Of a stretch of 59,891 bases of DNA, positions 41,665-50,215 are shown piece after piece. Made by a program: the position numbers and the translations under genes. A model generated the notes under the pieces. It had not been told where the DNA came from. It did no database searches and saw nothing but the letters and a program-made list of their open reading frames with translations. The number at the start of each line of letters is the position of its first letter. Positions within the stretch are counted from its first letter, which is position 1. This DNA is from JAVJST01 sp040219295. GTDB lineage: Bacteria; Pseudomonadota; Alphaproteobacteria; Rhodospirillales; Casp-alpha2. The stretch covers positions 1 to 59,891 of the forward strand of contig JAVJST010000004.1 of the NCBI GenBank assembly GCA_040219295.1, read 5' to 3'.

Positions 41665-42317
41665 GATCCAATGTGACCAGTGGCTTCCTGGTCCACGTGA
41701 CCCAGCTCGTGAGCCATTTCCTGCCGAGCCTGACGTATGATCTGGATCGCCGACCAAGAGAACAGCGCTGCCATCAGAGCGGCGACGATGAGATCGGGCC
41801 ATCCGGTGCCAGTGGCCCAAACGCCGGCCGCGGCCAGCATGACGGCGATGTTGCCGATGGCGTCATTGCGGCTGCACAGCCAGACGGACCGGACATTGGC
41901 ATCGCCGTCCCTGAACCGCATCAGGATCACGACGCTCGCCATGTTGGCCGCGAGCGCCAGGAAACCGACGACGCCCATGACCTCGGCTTTCGGGACGCCG
42001 ATGACGAATATCTGATAGATCGACGAGCCCAGAACCCAGGTCCCCATGGCGGCAAGGCTCAGCCCCTTGAACAGGGCGGCGCGGGCGCGGGCCCGTATTG
42101 ACATGCCAATGACGTAGAGGCTCAGGGCATACGTCGCCGTATCGCCCAGAAAATCGAGTGCGTCGGCCTGTAGCGCCTTGGAGCCGGCGAACGCGCCGGC
42201 GGAAATTTCGACGGCGAACATCAGCCCATTGATGGCGATGACCGCCCAGAGTGCCCGGCGAAACGCCGACGAGGCGCCGTCGAACTTCGCATCCGATCCA
42301 CAACAACCGCCGCTCAT
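41661..42317 (-). CDS. CDF-family cation efflux protein
   Basis: A 218-residue protein of about six membrane helices. The CDF metal site residues appear as DALDFLGD in helix 2 and SRNDAIGN in helix 5; the N-terminus MSGGCCGSD offers two cysteines for metal and the short C-terminus has HELGH. It exports divalent metal (Zn, Cd, Co or similar) using protons. The ATG at 42,317 has GGGAAG upstream. It is the first gene under the MerR-type promoter at 42,358-42,387. Confidence 0.85.
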   Translation of the reverse strand: MSGGCCGSDAKFDGASSAFRRALWAVIAINGLMFAVEISAGAFAGSKALQADALDFLGDTATYALSLYVIGMSIRARARAALFKGLSLAAMGTWVLGSSIYQIFVIGVPKAEVMGVVGFLALAANMASVVILMRFRDGDANVRSVWLCSRNDAIGNIAVMLAAAGVWATGTGWPDLIVAALMAALFSWSAIQIIRQARQEMAHELGHVDQEATGHIGS

Positions 42318-42357
42318 TACGTATCTTCCCACTTGCCAGTACGTTGTTTCGATCCAA

Positions 42358-42387
42358 ATGTAATTGCTACAGCAACTGTAGGTTCAA
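42358..42387 (-). promoter_or_regulatory. MerR-type promoter of the CDF-Dsb-Sco-PCuAC operon
   Basis: On the minus strand TTGAAC (42,387-42,382) and TTACAT (42,363-42,358) are 18 bases apart with the perfect dyad CTACAGTTGCTGTAG between. This is the design of Zn/Cd/Pb-sensing MerR-family promoters and points toward the CDF gene. The divergent regulator gene starts 13 bases away on the other side. Nearly the same element recurs at 44,151-44,180. Confidence 0.8.
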
Positions 42388-42399
42388 GAGGTAATTGCT

Positions 42400-42876
42400 A
42401 TGCCATCGTCATTGACCATCGGGCGGGTCTCGAAAGCGACGGACTGTAAGGTACAGACGATCCGTTACTACGAAGACATCGGTCTCATTCCGAAGCCCGA
42501 CCGGTCCGTCGGGAACCAGCGCATTTATGAAACGAGCCATGTCGAACGCCTTCGGTTTATTCGCCATGCCCGGGAACTGGGGTTCTCGCTCAACGCGATC
42601 CGCGACCTACTCAGCCTCTCGGACCAGCCGCAACAGTCATGCGAAGCGGCGGACGCGATCGCCAGGCAACAATTGATCCAAGTCGAACAACGGATCGGCT
42701 TGTTGCAATCGCTGAAGACCGAGTTGGAGCGTATGATCGAGCAGTGCAGCGGCGGCAAGATATCCGATTGCCGTGTGATCGAGGTACTCAGCGATCATGA
42801 ACACTGCATTACCGAGCATCGAGAGACCGGGACGGTAGTACCTAGACCGGTCTCAGGCACCCAAAGCGTGCCCTAG
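42400..42876 (+). CDS. CadR/ZntR-like MerR regulator
   Basis: A 158-residue MerR-family protein: HTH (VQTIRYYEDIGLIPKPDRS), a long dimer helix, Cys81, Cys116 and Cys124 (QCSGGKISDCRVIE), then DHEHC near 132-136. The spacing of 8 between the last two Cys and the His/Cys tail fit Cd/Zn/Pb sensors rather than Hg MerR. It is divergent from the CDF operon and lies between two promoters of the same pattern, so it probably controls both. Confidence 0.88.
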   Translation: MPSSLTIGRVSKATDCKVQTIRYYEDIGLIPKPDRSVGNQRIYETSHVERLRFIRHARELGFSLNAIRDLLSLSDQPQQSCEAADAIARQQLIQVEQRIGLLQSLKTELERMIEQCSGGKISDCRVIEVLSDHEHCITEHRETGTVVPRPVSGTQSVP

Positions 42877-42894
42877 AGACAATAAGTCCGCGTT

Positions 42895-43368
42895 TCAATT
42901 GTGTCCGCTCTGGGGTTCGACAATCACCTGGACGGCCAACGTTCGTCCGTCGTCGAATTCCAGGATCACTTCAAATGTATCTTCCGCCCTGAGCTCGCGC
43001 CGCAGGCCGGCCAATACCATGTGCTCTCGCCACGTTGCCATGGCATGCACTTTGCCGGGCAGCAATGCGATTGAATCCGTCTCTCTGCCTTCAGAACCGG
43101 ATTCCGTGCGAAAAGAGACTGTGTCCGCAATCGGCGTTGTCGCGCCAATCAGTCTTAGCGGCTCAGAACCACGATTCACGATGGCGCCGAACACCGGCAC
43201 GATTTCGTCGCTCGCTATCGGTGGGGGAGCCCAGATATGCCCGACCGAAATTTCATCTAGTTTGTAGCTGTGGGCCAAAACGCCATTCACCCACCAAGAC
43301 GATGCAAGAAGAAAGACGGTTGCTATGGATAGTTTGATCAAACGGCGTATTTTGGCGGTGAGGGCCAT
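42895..43368 (-). CDS. PCuAC-like protein (copy 2, divergent)
   Basis: A 157-residue exported protein with the PCuAC domain (VPVFGAIVNRGSEPLRLIGATTP; KVHAMATWREHMVLAGL). The first His/Met pair of the canonical Cu(I) site is not obvious, so copper binding may differ from copy 1. It follows the second Cox11 gene on the same strand with a 48-base gap, likely in one transcript, and ends 18 bases from the regulator gene. Confidence 0.82.
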   Translation of the reverse strand: MALTAKIRRLIKLSIATVFLLASSWWVNGVLAHSYKLDEISVGHIWAPPPIASDEIVPVFGAIVNRGSEPLRLIGATTPIADTVSFRTESGSEGRETDSIALLPGKVHAMATWREHMVLAGLRRELRAEDTFEVILEFDDGRTLAVQVIVEPQSGHN

Positions 43369-43416
43369 ACCATTATTGTCTTGCGAGACAGGATTTACAA
43401 AGCAGCATAGTGTATT

Positions 43417-44109
43417 TCATCGTCTTGGTGCGTCGTTCTCGAACTCCATTTTCGTCGAATTCTCCAACTTCTTTCGGATTTCTTCGGAGCCTTTCTTTAG
43501 GTCGCGAGCTGCACTTACTTCTTCTTCCGAAAGTCCTTCCTGTTGGAAAAATGTGTAGGACAGCGTGATCGATCGAACTTCCTTCACATTCGGGTCGTTC
43601 AGCAATTCTTCATCGATATAGAGAACAAGGGGCATCTTGGCGCTCTCTCCTGCTTCCAACCGTTCTTCGGTGAAGCAGAAACATTCGATCTTAAAGAAAT
43701 ACGGAGCAGCCTTGAACGGCGTCACATTAAACGTCGCGCGGGCGACGATGGGCTCGTCCGAAGTATTACGGGCAAAGTACTCAACTCTTGTTGATTCGCC
43801 GAATCGCGTGACGACCTTGCGTTGTTCGGGCCGGAACTCCCAAGGGAGTCCTGGCGCCACGTTGGCGTCGAAAAATATTTCGACTGTTTCGTTCGTACTC
43901 GGCGAAGATGTTGGTGCGGGCGCCGCGGCGCGAGAGACCGTTCCGCCCAAGCCCGTTAGATCGCAGAACATCCTGTATAGTTCCGGTGAGTATGTAACGA
44001 GACCGGTCATTACGGCCAACAATACGAAAAGGCCGGAGAGCACTTTGCGGTTGCTGCGCCGGCGCCCGTTATCGGAACGTTTCGTTGCGGCCTTATCGCT
44101 GCCGGTCAT
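43417..44109 (-). CDS. ctaG: Cox11/CtaG copper chaperone (copy 2)
   Basis: A 230-residue Cox11 protein: one membrane anchor (VLSGLFVLLAVMTGLVTYSPELYRMFCDLTGLGG), then the beta domain with KIECFCFTEERL, the CuB-delivery motif. It has a C-terminal charged extension of about 30 residues absent from copy 1. The ATG at 44,109 has AGGAA upstream. A MerR-type promoter lies 42 bases before it, an unusual control for an oxidase assembly factor. Confidence 0.92.
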   Translation of the reverse strand: MTGSDKAATKRSDNGRRRSNRKVLSGLFVLLAVMTGLVTYSPELYRMFCDLTGLGGTVSRAAAPAPTSSPSTNETVEIFFDANVAPGLPWEFRPEQRKVVTRFGESTRVEYFARNTSDEPIVARATFNVTPFKAAPYFFKIECFCFTEERLEAGESAKMPLVLYIDEELLNDPNVKEVRSITLSYTFFQQEGLSEEEVSAARDLKKGSEEIRKKLENSTKMEFENDAPRR

Positions 44110-44150
44110 GCTGCGCGAGTTCCTGTGTCTTGAAGTGATCCTAGCTTTCA

Positions 44151-44180
44151 CGGTAAGGCCTCTAGCCACTGTAGGTTCAA
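44151..44180 (-). promoter_or_regulatory. MerR-type promoter of the Cox11-PCuAC operon
   Basis: On the minus strand TTGAAC (44,180-44,175) and TTACCG (44,156-44,151) are 18 bases apart. The spacer holds CTACAGTGGCTAGAG, whose first half is identical to the dyad at 42,367-42,381. The TTGAACCTACAGT stretch is shared by the two promoters, so one regulator probably binds both. Confidence 0.75.
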
Positions 44181-44255
44181 GGGCTATTCTGGACGGACTC
44201 TAAGATTTCACCGAGTTTGACAGCTATCGGGCCAACCCCAGATGCCAACCTGAGA

Positions 44256-44287
44256 GAACCCCGCCGCGCTTGCGCGCGACGGGGTTC
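44256..44287. repeat. GC-rich hairpin after ssb
   Basis: Arms of 14 bases (44,256-44,269 and 44,274-44,287, starting GAACCCCG and ending CGGGGTTC) with one mismatch and a 4-base loop. It lies just downstream of ssb on the minus strand. No T-run follows, so it could be a terminator of weak type or a stabilising 3' hairpin. Confidence 0.55.
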
Positions 44288-44295
44288 CGTGACGG

Positions 44296-44649
44296 TCACT
44301 CGTCGTCGTTGTCAGTAGGCTTGCGGTCCAGGAACTGGATCCTCTCGGCGATGAGCTGAACATCGAAGCGCTCAGAGCCTTCGGCGTCGGCCCAGCGGTT
44401 TTCGCGGAGATCGCCCGAGGCATCGACGTAGCGGCCCTTGGCGATCCAGCCCTTCTCGATCATCTCGACCAGGCTCGGCTTGAATACCGTGAGCGTGAAC
44501 CAGTTGGTGCGCTCCTGGCGCTCGCCGTCTGCGTCCTTCCAACTGTCCGTGCTGGCGAGCCGGATCGTGCCGCGTTTCTTGTCGTCCTTGGTCGTGACCT
44601 CGGCCGTGCCGATGAAGCCTTTGCCGGTGAAGTTCATGTGTGTGTACAT
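44296..44649 (-). CDS. Single-stranded DNA-binding-like protein
   Basis: A 117-residue protein with an OB-fold-like pattern (GFIGTAEVTTKDDKKRGTIRLAS ... TNWFTLTVFKPSLVEMIEKGWIAKGRYVDASGDL ... FDVQLIAERIQFL). It lacks the usual long acidic-tipped tail but ends acidic (TDNDDE). Small SSB-like genes are typical of conjugative elements, where they cover transferred single strands. AAAGGAA is before the ATG. Confidence 0.75.
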   Translation of the reverse strand: MYTHMNFTGKGFIGTAEVTTKDDKKRGTIRLASTDSWKDADGERQERTNWFTLTVFKPSLVEMIEKGWIAKGRYVDASGDLRENRWADAEGSERFDVQLIAERIQFLDRKPTDNDDE

Positions 44650-44956
44650 CGTGTAGGTTCCTTTTCAGTTGGTATCGGGTATGAGCGTTTCCGCGCGAAC
44701 GGGACGCCTCGGCCTTAAGGAGGTCGATACAACCGAAAGACGGAGGGTCCGCCCAAAAGGAACACGGGGGTGGAAACCGTCTTGGCAGGTTGAGGCGCAG
44801 CCGGTGTCGGCCGGGACCGGGGCACATTGAGCGCCCGGGAAACCAAACCCGAACCGACGGAACCGAACCACTGAGGGTGAGAGCACCAGGTTCCCGGCAC
44901 GCCTTCATCGGCGCGCCGGCGCCAAGGGTTAAACGACAGGGAAGAACCAGGCCGCA
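44650..44956. other. Noncoding gap upstream of ssb
   Basis: Between the replication-type gene and ssb lie 307 bases without a convincing gene. Frames here have poor composition. It should hold the ssb promoter; a GGAGG run and short GC-rich repeats are visible but no clear motif. Confidence 0.5.
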
Positions 44957-46123
44957 TCATGCCGCCCGCCTCGGCTCGAGCTGGTCTGCGTAGAGGCGCA
45001 GGATCTCGGAGACGGTATGGCCCGGGTTCACCTGGCCCCGTGGTTTCCACAGGATGCCCCCGAGATAGGCGGGGAGCGATTGGATCACCCGGTCCGTGCC
45101 GGCGCGCACGCTCGCCATCAAGAGCGTCTCGACGACCGCGAGATAGGCACGGGTGCCGTGTCTTGCCGCCAGCATCGGCCAGGCGCTCTCGTCGAAGCCC
45201 GGGATGTACTCGAGGCGCAACCGGTCGACGGCGCGAACGATCTCAACTGGATCGTCGGGTAACGCCCGGTCCGGTCGGATCACGGCCAGGGCGCGCTTGA
45301 TCAGGCCGGCGTCATCGGGAGAGATGTTCGGGATCGGTGCTGTGCGCGGTCTTGCGACCTCGAAAACGGGATCCGGTGGGCCTGAGCGGTCGCGACATGA
45401 CCCCGTCGCAGTCCGCTTTCTACATCCCGTCGATCGTTTACGAACGGCAGGGCGTGTAGGTGTAGAAGTATATATATCTAGGATAGGTTTATTCTTCACC
45501 CCGCAGAGTTTTTCACCCCGCGCGGGCGCGGCATCGGACGCCGGGGAAGCGGTCTCCTGAGACGCGCTGCGCTTCACTTCGGCACCGCCTCGGAAGCACC
45601 GGGCCGCGATCTCGTAGACGTTGGTATCGTTCATGCCGGGCCGCAGCGGCCGGAACGTGCGCCTGACCAGGTTGAACGGATGCTGCGAGAGCTTGGTGAC
45701 GGTGAGCTGCACCTGGCGATCGGAGACGGCCGCGCGGTTGGCGATTGTCTTGACCGCGATGTCCGTGTGCCGACCGCCGGCCTTGTTGGCAGCCCGCACC
45801 ATGATCGCGAGCACGCGCACGTCTCCCGGCGTCAGCCGGCGATCGGCCGCCACTTCCGTGGCGAGATACCAACCCGCCAGCTCGTGGGTCAGGTTGCGCG
45901 CGTCCGTCGGGCTCAGACGCCGCCGGCCTCGCTTGACGCGCCTGGCGCCCGTGGCATCGGTCGACGTGCGTCGGTCCAAAGATCGCCGCACGGATTTGTG
46001 AGCATTCGACCAGGCGCCATCGTCGGCCGGTATCGGCTGGCCAAGAGCCTGCTCGTCTGCGTTGGGGAACAGATCGTCAAAGGGGGAAAGGGAATCGTCG
46101 CGTCCAGTGCGCGGAGCATTCAT
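44957..46123 (-). CDS. Replication-initiator-like winged-helix protein
   Basis: A 388-residue protein. Residues about 75-190 form a winged-helix region (LAGWYLATEVAADRRLTPGDVRVLAIMVRAANK ... IANRAAVSDRQVQLTVTKLSQH) like plasmid replication initiators. A basic, low-complexity stretch follows, and a helical C-terminal domain (FDESAWPMLAARHGTRAYLAVVETLLMASVRAGTD ... YLGGILWK) resembles replication-protein C-termini. Paired with ssb, this suggests a maintenance module of the conjugative element. Family name not certain. An alternative upstream start is the GTG at 46,153. Confidence 0.6.
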   Translation of the reverse strand: MNAPRTGRDDSLSPFDDLFPNADEQALGQPIPADDGAWSNAHKSVRRSLDRRTSTDATGARRVKRGRRRLSPTDARNLTHELAGWYLATEVAADRRLTPGDVRVLAIMVRAANKAGGRHTDIAVKTIANRAAVSDRQVQLTVTKLSQHPFNLVRRTFRPLRPGMNDTNVYEIAARCFRGGAEVKRSASQETASPASDAAPARGEKLCGVKNKPILDIYTSTPTRPAVRKRSTGCRKRTATGSCRDRSGPPDPVFEVARPRTAPIPNISPDDAGLIKRALAVIRPDRALPDDPVEIVRAVDRLRLEYIPGFDESAWPMLAARHGTRAYLAVVETLLMASVRAGTDRVIQSLPAYLGGILWKPRGQVNPGHTVSEILRLYADQLEPRRAA

Positions 46124-46221
46124 CGGGATTTCGGCAGGAACGCCCGGTTCCACTTGACAAAGCGGTACCGTCGCCTAGAATGCCAACCATCAGACAGATA
46201 GCGCGTTCTAAGCGTTTTGAG

Positions 46222-46255
46222 ACCCGCGATTGCCGTCGCGGGTTTCGTCTTTTCA
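46222..46255 (+). terminator. Intrinsic terminator near the element end
   Basis: Arms ACCCGCGA (46,222-46,229) and TCGCGGGT (46,236-46,243) with a 6-base loop are followed on the plus strand by a T-rich stretch (TTTCGTCTTTT). No plus-strand gene ends nearby. It may insulate the replication gene promoter from transcription entering from the left. Confidence 0.6.
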
Positions 46256-46341
46256 GACTAATTTTTTCTCAAAGAATTTTAAGCGTTCTTGGTTGTGCCG
46301 CCTCTTGGTTGTTGGCGGTGCCCCAATTTTCGCTTGAGTTG

Positions 46342-46380
46342 TCCGAGCTCCTGTGAGTCAAATGCTCTCAGGAGCTCGGA
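46342..46380. repeat. Inverted repeat beside the attachment site
   Basis: Perfect 12-base arms TCCGAGCTCCTG (46,342-46,353) and CAGGAGCTCGGA (46,369-46,380) lie eight bases from the tRNA fragment. No T-run follows. A dyad so close to an att core may mark the element end or bind an excision factor. Confidence 0.65.
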
Positions 46381-46388
46381 GATCGAAG

Positions 46389-46437
<49 letters not shown>

Positions 46438-46564
46438 TGATATGGTCATTTCTCAGCATTTCTAAAAATTCCGCAGAAACACTCTAACCAGTTGATATTA
46501 CTGGACTATTTTAGAAATCACTTTACGCTGTCATTCGATCGGTTGCTCGCCGAAACCAGCCCTC

Positions 46565-46584
46565 ATGATTCCACTATGATTCCA
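46565..46584. repeat. Direct repeat in the integrase leader
   Basis: ATGATTCCA occurs at 46,565-46,573 and 46,576-46,584, an 11-base period, between the tRNA fragment and the integrase start. The place and spacing fit arm-type integrase binding sites. Confidence 0.45.
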
Positions 46585-46641
46585 GGGATTAAGAGCAGCG
46601 CAGCGATCATCGAGAGTTAATCAGCCGCAAAGAGGTGCCAT

Positions 46642-47808
46642 ATGCCTAAAATCACCAAACGCCTTGTCGAGTCTGCTAAGCCGCAAGATAAGGATTATAT
46701 CATCTGCGATGACGACCTTGCTGGGTTTGCCGTTCGCATTTTACCAAGTGGCCGTCGTTCTTATATCGTTCAATACCGGATCGGCAATCGTTACAGACGC
46801 ATGAGCCTGGGAGCCCATGGTGTCCTCACTCCCGAAAAAGCCCGTCGCATGGCATTCAAGGTTTTGGCAGCCGTCAAGGACGGAGAAGATCCTGCTGGCG
46901 AACGTTCCCGAGCCCGAAAAGCCTGTACGGTGAAAGAGCTGGCAGAGCGTTTCGACCAAGAACATATTTCTGTCCGTCTGAAGCCAGGCACTGCCACAGA
47001 ATACCGACGCAACCTTCGCCGTTTCATATTGCCAGCCCTTGGACGCCTGAAGGTCTCCGATGTAACACGGGCCGACATCGCCAAATTTCATCATGATTTA
47101 CGCCACATCCCTTACCAGGCAAATCGGAACCTTGAGCTGATCTCAAAAATGTTCTCAATGGCAGAGATATGGGGAATGCGGCCTGAAGGTTCCAATCCAC
47201 GGCTACACATCAAAAAATACCCAGAAGAAAAACGCGAGCGCTACCTCAGCCAGAAAGAGCTGAGCGATCTCGGTTCAGTGCTAAACGAAGCCGAAGAAAT
47301 AGGTGTCGATGATATCTATGCTATTTCTGCTATCCGCCTCCTGATTTTTACCGGCTGCCGCCTCAACGAAATCATGTCACTCAAATGGACAGAGGTTGAT
47401 TTCGACAACAGCTGCCTACGACTATCTGATTCAAAGACCGGCGCACGAGTTGTCCATCTCGGCCCCCCTGCCCTTGATCTCCTTAAAAACCTCAAACGGC
47501 AGCCAAAGAACCCATGGGTTATCTGCGGCAAAATCCCAGGAACCAATCGCAAAGAGATCCAGAAATTCTGGCAACGGATCCGCAAGCGGGCTGGCATTGA
47601 AGACGTCCGCATCCATGACCTACGACATTCATTTGCCTCCAAGGCCGTCGCACAAGGGATGAGCCTGCCCATGATTGGTAAGCTTCTAGGGCACACTCAG
47701 GTTCAAACTACTGCTCGTTATGCGCACCTCGCGGCAGATCCGATTCTTGCCGCCGCCACTAAGGTTTCTGAAAACATTTCAGGCCTTATGCATAAAGACA
47801 CTACCTAA
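46642..47808 (+). CDS. int: P4-type tyrosine integrase
   Basis: A 388-residue integrase: N-terminal arm-binding DUF4102 domain (DDLAGFAVRILPSGRRSYIVQYRIGNR), core-binding domain, and catalytic domain with TGCRLNEI (Arg), HDLRHSFAS (His-x-x-Arg) and LGHTQVQTTARYAHL (His and Tyr). It inserts DNA at tRNA genes and is placed next to a tRNA-fMet half. Its codon use is lower in GC than neighbours on both sides, which points to separate origin. Confidence 0.95.
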   Translation: MPKITKRLVESAKPQDKDYIICDDDLAGFAVRILPSGRRSYIVQYRIGNRYRRMSLGAHGVLTPEKARRMAFKVLAAVKDGEDPAGERSRARKACTVKELAERFDQEHISVRLKPGTATEYRRNLRRFILPALGRLKVSDVTRADIAKFHHDLRHIPYQANRNLELISKMFSMAEIWGMRPEGSNPRLHIKKYPEEKRERYLSQKELSDLGSVLNEAEEIGVDDIYAISAIRLLIFTGCRLNEIMSLKWTEVDFDNSCLRLSDSKTGARVVHLGPPALDLLKNLKRQPKNPWVICGKIPGTNRKEIQKFWQRIRKRAGIEDVRIHDLRHSFASKAVAQGMSLPMIGKLLGHTQVQTTARYAHLAADPILAAATKVSENISGLMHKDTT

Positions 47809-48375
47809 CCGGAGGTAAATAACCTCAATTTCAACCGCCTCCTCGTAATCGTGAGTAATGATGCGAAATTTTGAATATTTTTGTATTGAGGAAGGGGGCA
47901 TCAATACAATCATCTGTTTGTTCAGGCTTCGAAGATTCTTCATGAGCAAAAACAAATGATATGGGTCTGTTGGGCTTGGTTCGAAATAGAAGCTTTCATA
48001 CCGAGTTCGTGCTTCATCATCTTTGGCATGAACGAGAAGAGTTCGAATACCAGCAATATCGGCAGCTTGAAGTGTACGCAATAAGGCATCTTTAAGAAAC
48101 GCTCGGCCCAATCCTTTTCCTTGTTCGTCACGATCTATGGCTAAACGCGCCGACAACATCACTGGAATAGGATGGTGCTCTTGCCCTTTGGTCACACGGG
48201 CAGGTGATACATCGTAATCAACAGAGTCTACCGCCAAGCTGTAGATACTGTTTTCCCCTCGAAATACCAAATAGGTTTGAGCACCACCTGACTTCTGATT
48301 GATCAGGGGACTACTCGATCCGTTTCCGCCAATTTGACCAGCTACAAGGGATTTATCCAAATACGGGAATGTCAA
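47779..48375 (-). pseudogene. Damaged TacT-type GNAT toxin
   Basis: The middle (residues about 28-145) matches TacT-like GNAT toxins: SGGAQTYLVF, VMLSARLAIDRDEQGKGLGRAFLKDALL, VHAKDDEARTRYESF and EPSPTDPYHLFLL. The usual first 40 or so residues are missing and about 50 foreign residues follow where the family ends, running into the integrase 3' end. No RHH antitoxin gene precedes it; 48,376-48,529 shows no gene. It is probably a relic that no longer works, though acetyl-CoA-binding residues remain. Confidence 0.65.
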
Positions 48376-48529
48376 CGAGGCTTTGAATTACGAAAATATG
48401 GCGGCCTTTCATAGAGCGCCTTACGCTACTATCTGCCTTCGACTAAACTGAAGATTTGATCATGGTATTTGCTCCGATGCGCCGCTTCGTATTATGCTGT
48501 AGAGGTTCTTCGACATCTCCGACCGCAAT

Positions 48530-49273
48530 TCATAGACGTGAATGAGACACTCCTGTCTCGAACACTATGAACATTCCTAAACCTAACGTAACCGTGCCGA
48601 TCCCGCCTTGAAGCAAGTTGTTGGCCCACGAAATGGTCCGCGCGGTCCAGCTGAGCGGCACGGCGACAATCACCGAGAGGCCTGCCATACCGACAATTGA
48701 CCCGAATCCAAAAGTCACCACGTAAAACAGCTTGAAACCCGGATCGTCAATTTGACTGGCGGCCAGCACGACCAACACGGCCGAACCTGCCATTCCGTGC
48801 ACCATACCAACCATAAGGGTACGCCATCCGCTGATCGGGCTGTGGGCGTGGTCGTGAGGATGGGCCGCGTGGTCATGGCTGCTGTTTATATTCTCGCCGG
48901 CATGGGAATGGGCGTGCCAATGATGCGAGCTGTCAGCATGTTTGTGAACGTGAAAATGGATGCGCTGGCTCACCATTCGCCACAGAACCTGGCCACCCAA
49001 GATAACCAGCATGGCACCGACGGCAAACTCCAACCAATTTGCCACGGCACCGTCGATATTCGAGCCCAGGACGATCGCCGTACCGGCAACGACTGCCAAA
49101 GTACATGTATGCCCCACACCCCAAACGGCACCATGACGAACGATCCGACGCCACGAGCGTTCGCCACTGACCAATGAGGACACGGCTGCCAGGTGGTCGG
49201 CTTCCAGCGCATGCTGGAGCCCGACTGCCAGCCCCAATAGCAGAACACCCCCCAAGGTCAGATCGAGTTCCAC
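48530..49273 (-). CDS. NicO/UreH-type nickel transporter
   Basis: A 247-residue membrane protein with about six helices. HALEADH (His21 to His27) in helix 1 is the nickel motif of the NiCoT/UreH group, and a His-rich loop (HFHVHKHADSSHHWHAHSHAG) lies in mid-protein. It would bring Ni(II) in for hydrogenase. It starts with GTG 27 bases after hypB and is the last gene of the operon. Confidence 0.85.
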   Translation of the reverse strand: MELDLTLGGVLLLGLAVGLQHALEADHLAAVSSLVSGERSWRRIVRHGAVWGVGHTCTLAVVAGTAIVLGSNIDGAVANWLEFAVGAMLVILGGQVLWRMVSQRIHFHVHKHADSSHHWHAHSHAGENINSSHDHAAHPHDHAHSPISGWRTLMVGMVHGMAGSAVLVVLAASQIDDPGFKLFYVVTFGFGSIVGMAGLSVIVAVPLSWTARTISWANNLLQGGIGTVTLGLGMFIVFETGVSHSRL

Positions 49274-49300
49274 CGCCGCTGTCCCTTCCGTCCGGCTTCC

Positions 49301-50215
49301 CTACTCGGCAGCCTGAATCGTGCCGGAGACACCAATCTCGGCCAGCAGCCAGTCGTACCAAACGTCCAAACCTTCGCCGTTAGTCGCCGACACCTGAAAG
49401 ACCTTGATGGCTGGGTTGATGTCCCGCGCAGCCTGAATGGCGGCGTCCACATCAAAGGTCACGTAGGGCAACAGATCAATTTTATTGATTACCAAAATGT
49501 CGGAGGCCGCGATCATATGCGGATACTTGGCGGGTTTGTCCGCCCCTTCCGTCACCGATAAAATCGCGACCTTCGCCCGCTCCCCTAGATCAAACAACGC
49601 CGGGCAGACCAGGCTCCCCACGTTCTCGATCAGCAGCAGGGAGTTTTCCTGCGGGTCCAGCTGCTCCATTCCTTTCTGAACCATGTCAGCTTCCAGATGA
49701 CAGCCCGTGCCCGTATTCACCTGCACACAGGCAGTCCCCGTCGCCCTGATCCGCTCAGCATCATTGAGGGTTTCCTGATCCCCCTCGATCACCGCCATCG
49801 GTATTTTGTCTTTCAAGTCCGTCAAAGTGCGTTCCAGCAAGGTCGTCTTGCCGGATCCCGGAGAGCTGACCAAATTCAACGCCAGAATATTTTTAGCCTT
49901 GAGCCAGCCCCTATTCTCGGCAGCCAACTTGTCGTTCTTACCCAGAATGGCCGCTTCCAACTCGACACTTTCCGACGCCCGATGCATGTGCGTATGGGAA
50001 TGCCCCGGTCCATGATCATGACCGTGCTCATGGTCGTGGTGATGATGATGCGAATGATCATGCCCGTGATCGTGGCTATGGTCATGACTGTGGTCGTGAT
50101 GATGATCATCATGTGAATGGGTATGGCTATCCCCACCCTGCTCTTTATTCTCCAGACCGATATCCATCTTGGTCACGGTAACCGTGCCGCTGGAACAACC
50201 GCATACGCCACACAT
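49301..50215 (-). CDS. hypB: HypB nickel-inserting GTPase
   Basis: A 304-residue GTPase: N-terminal CGVCGC metal motif, a very long His-rich stretch (about residues 31-78) that can store nickel, P-loop SSPGSGKTTLL and NKIDLLPY. With HypA it delivers nickel to the hydrogenase large subunit. Its start overlaps the hypA stop. Confidence 0.96.
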   Translation of the reverse strand: MCGVCGCSSGTVTVTKMDIGLENKEQGGDSHTHSHDDHHHDHSHDHSHDHGHDHSHHHHHDHEHGHDHGPGHSHTHMHRASESVELEAAILGKNDKLAAENRGWLKAKNILALNLVSSPGSGKTTLLERTLTDLKDKIPMAVIEGDQETLNDAERIRATGTACVQVNTGTGCHLEADMVQKGMEQLDPQENSLLLIENVGSLVCPALFDLGERAKVAILSVTEGADKPAKYPHMIAASDILVINKIDLLPYVTFDVDAAIQAARDINPAIKVFQVSATNGEGLDVWYDWLLAEIGVSGTIQAAE

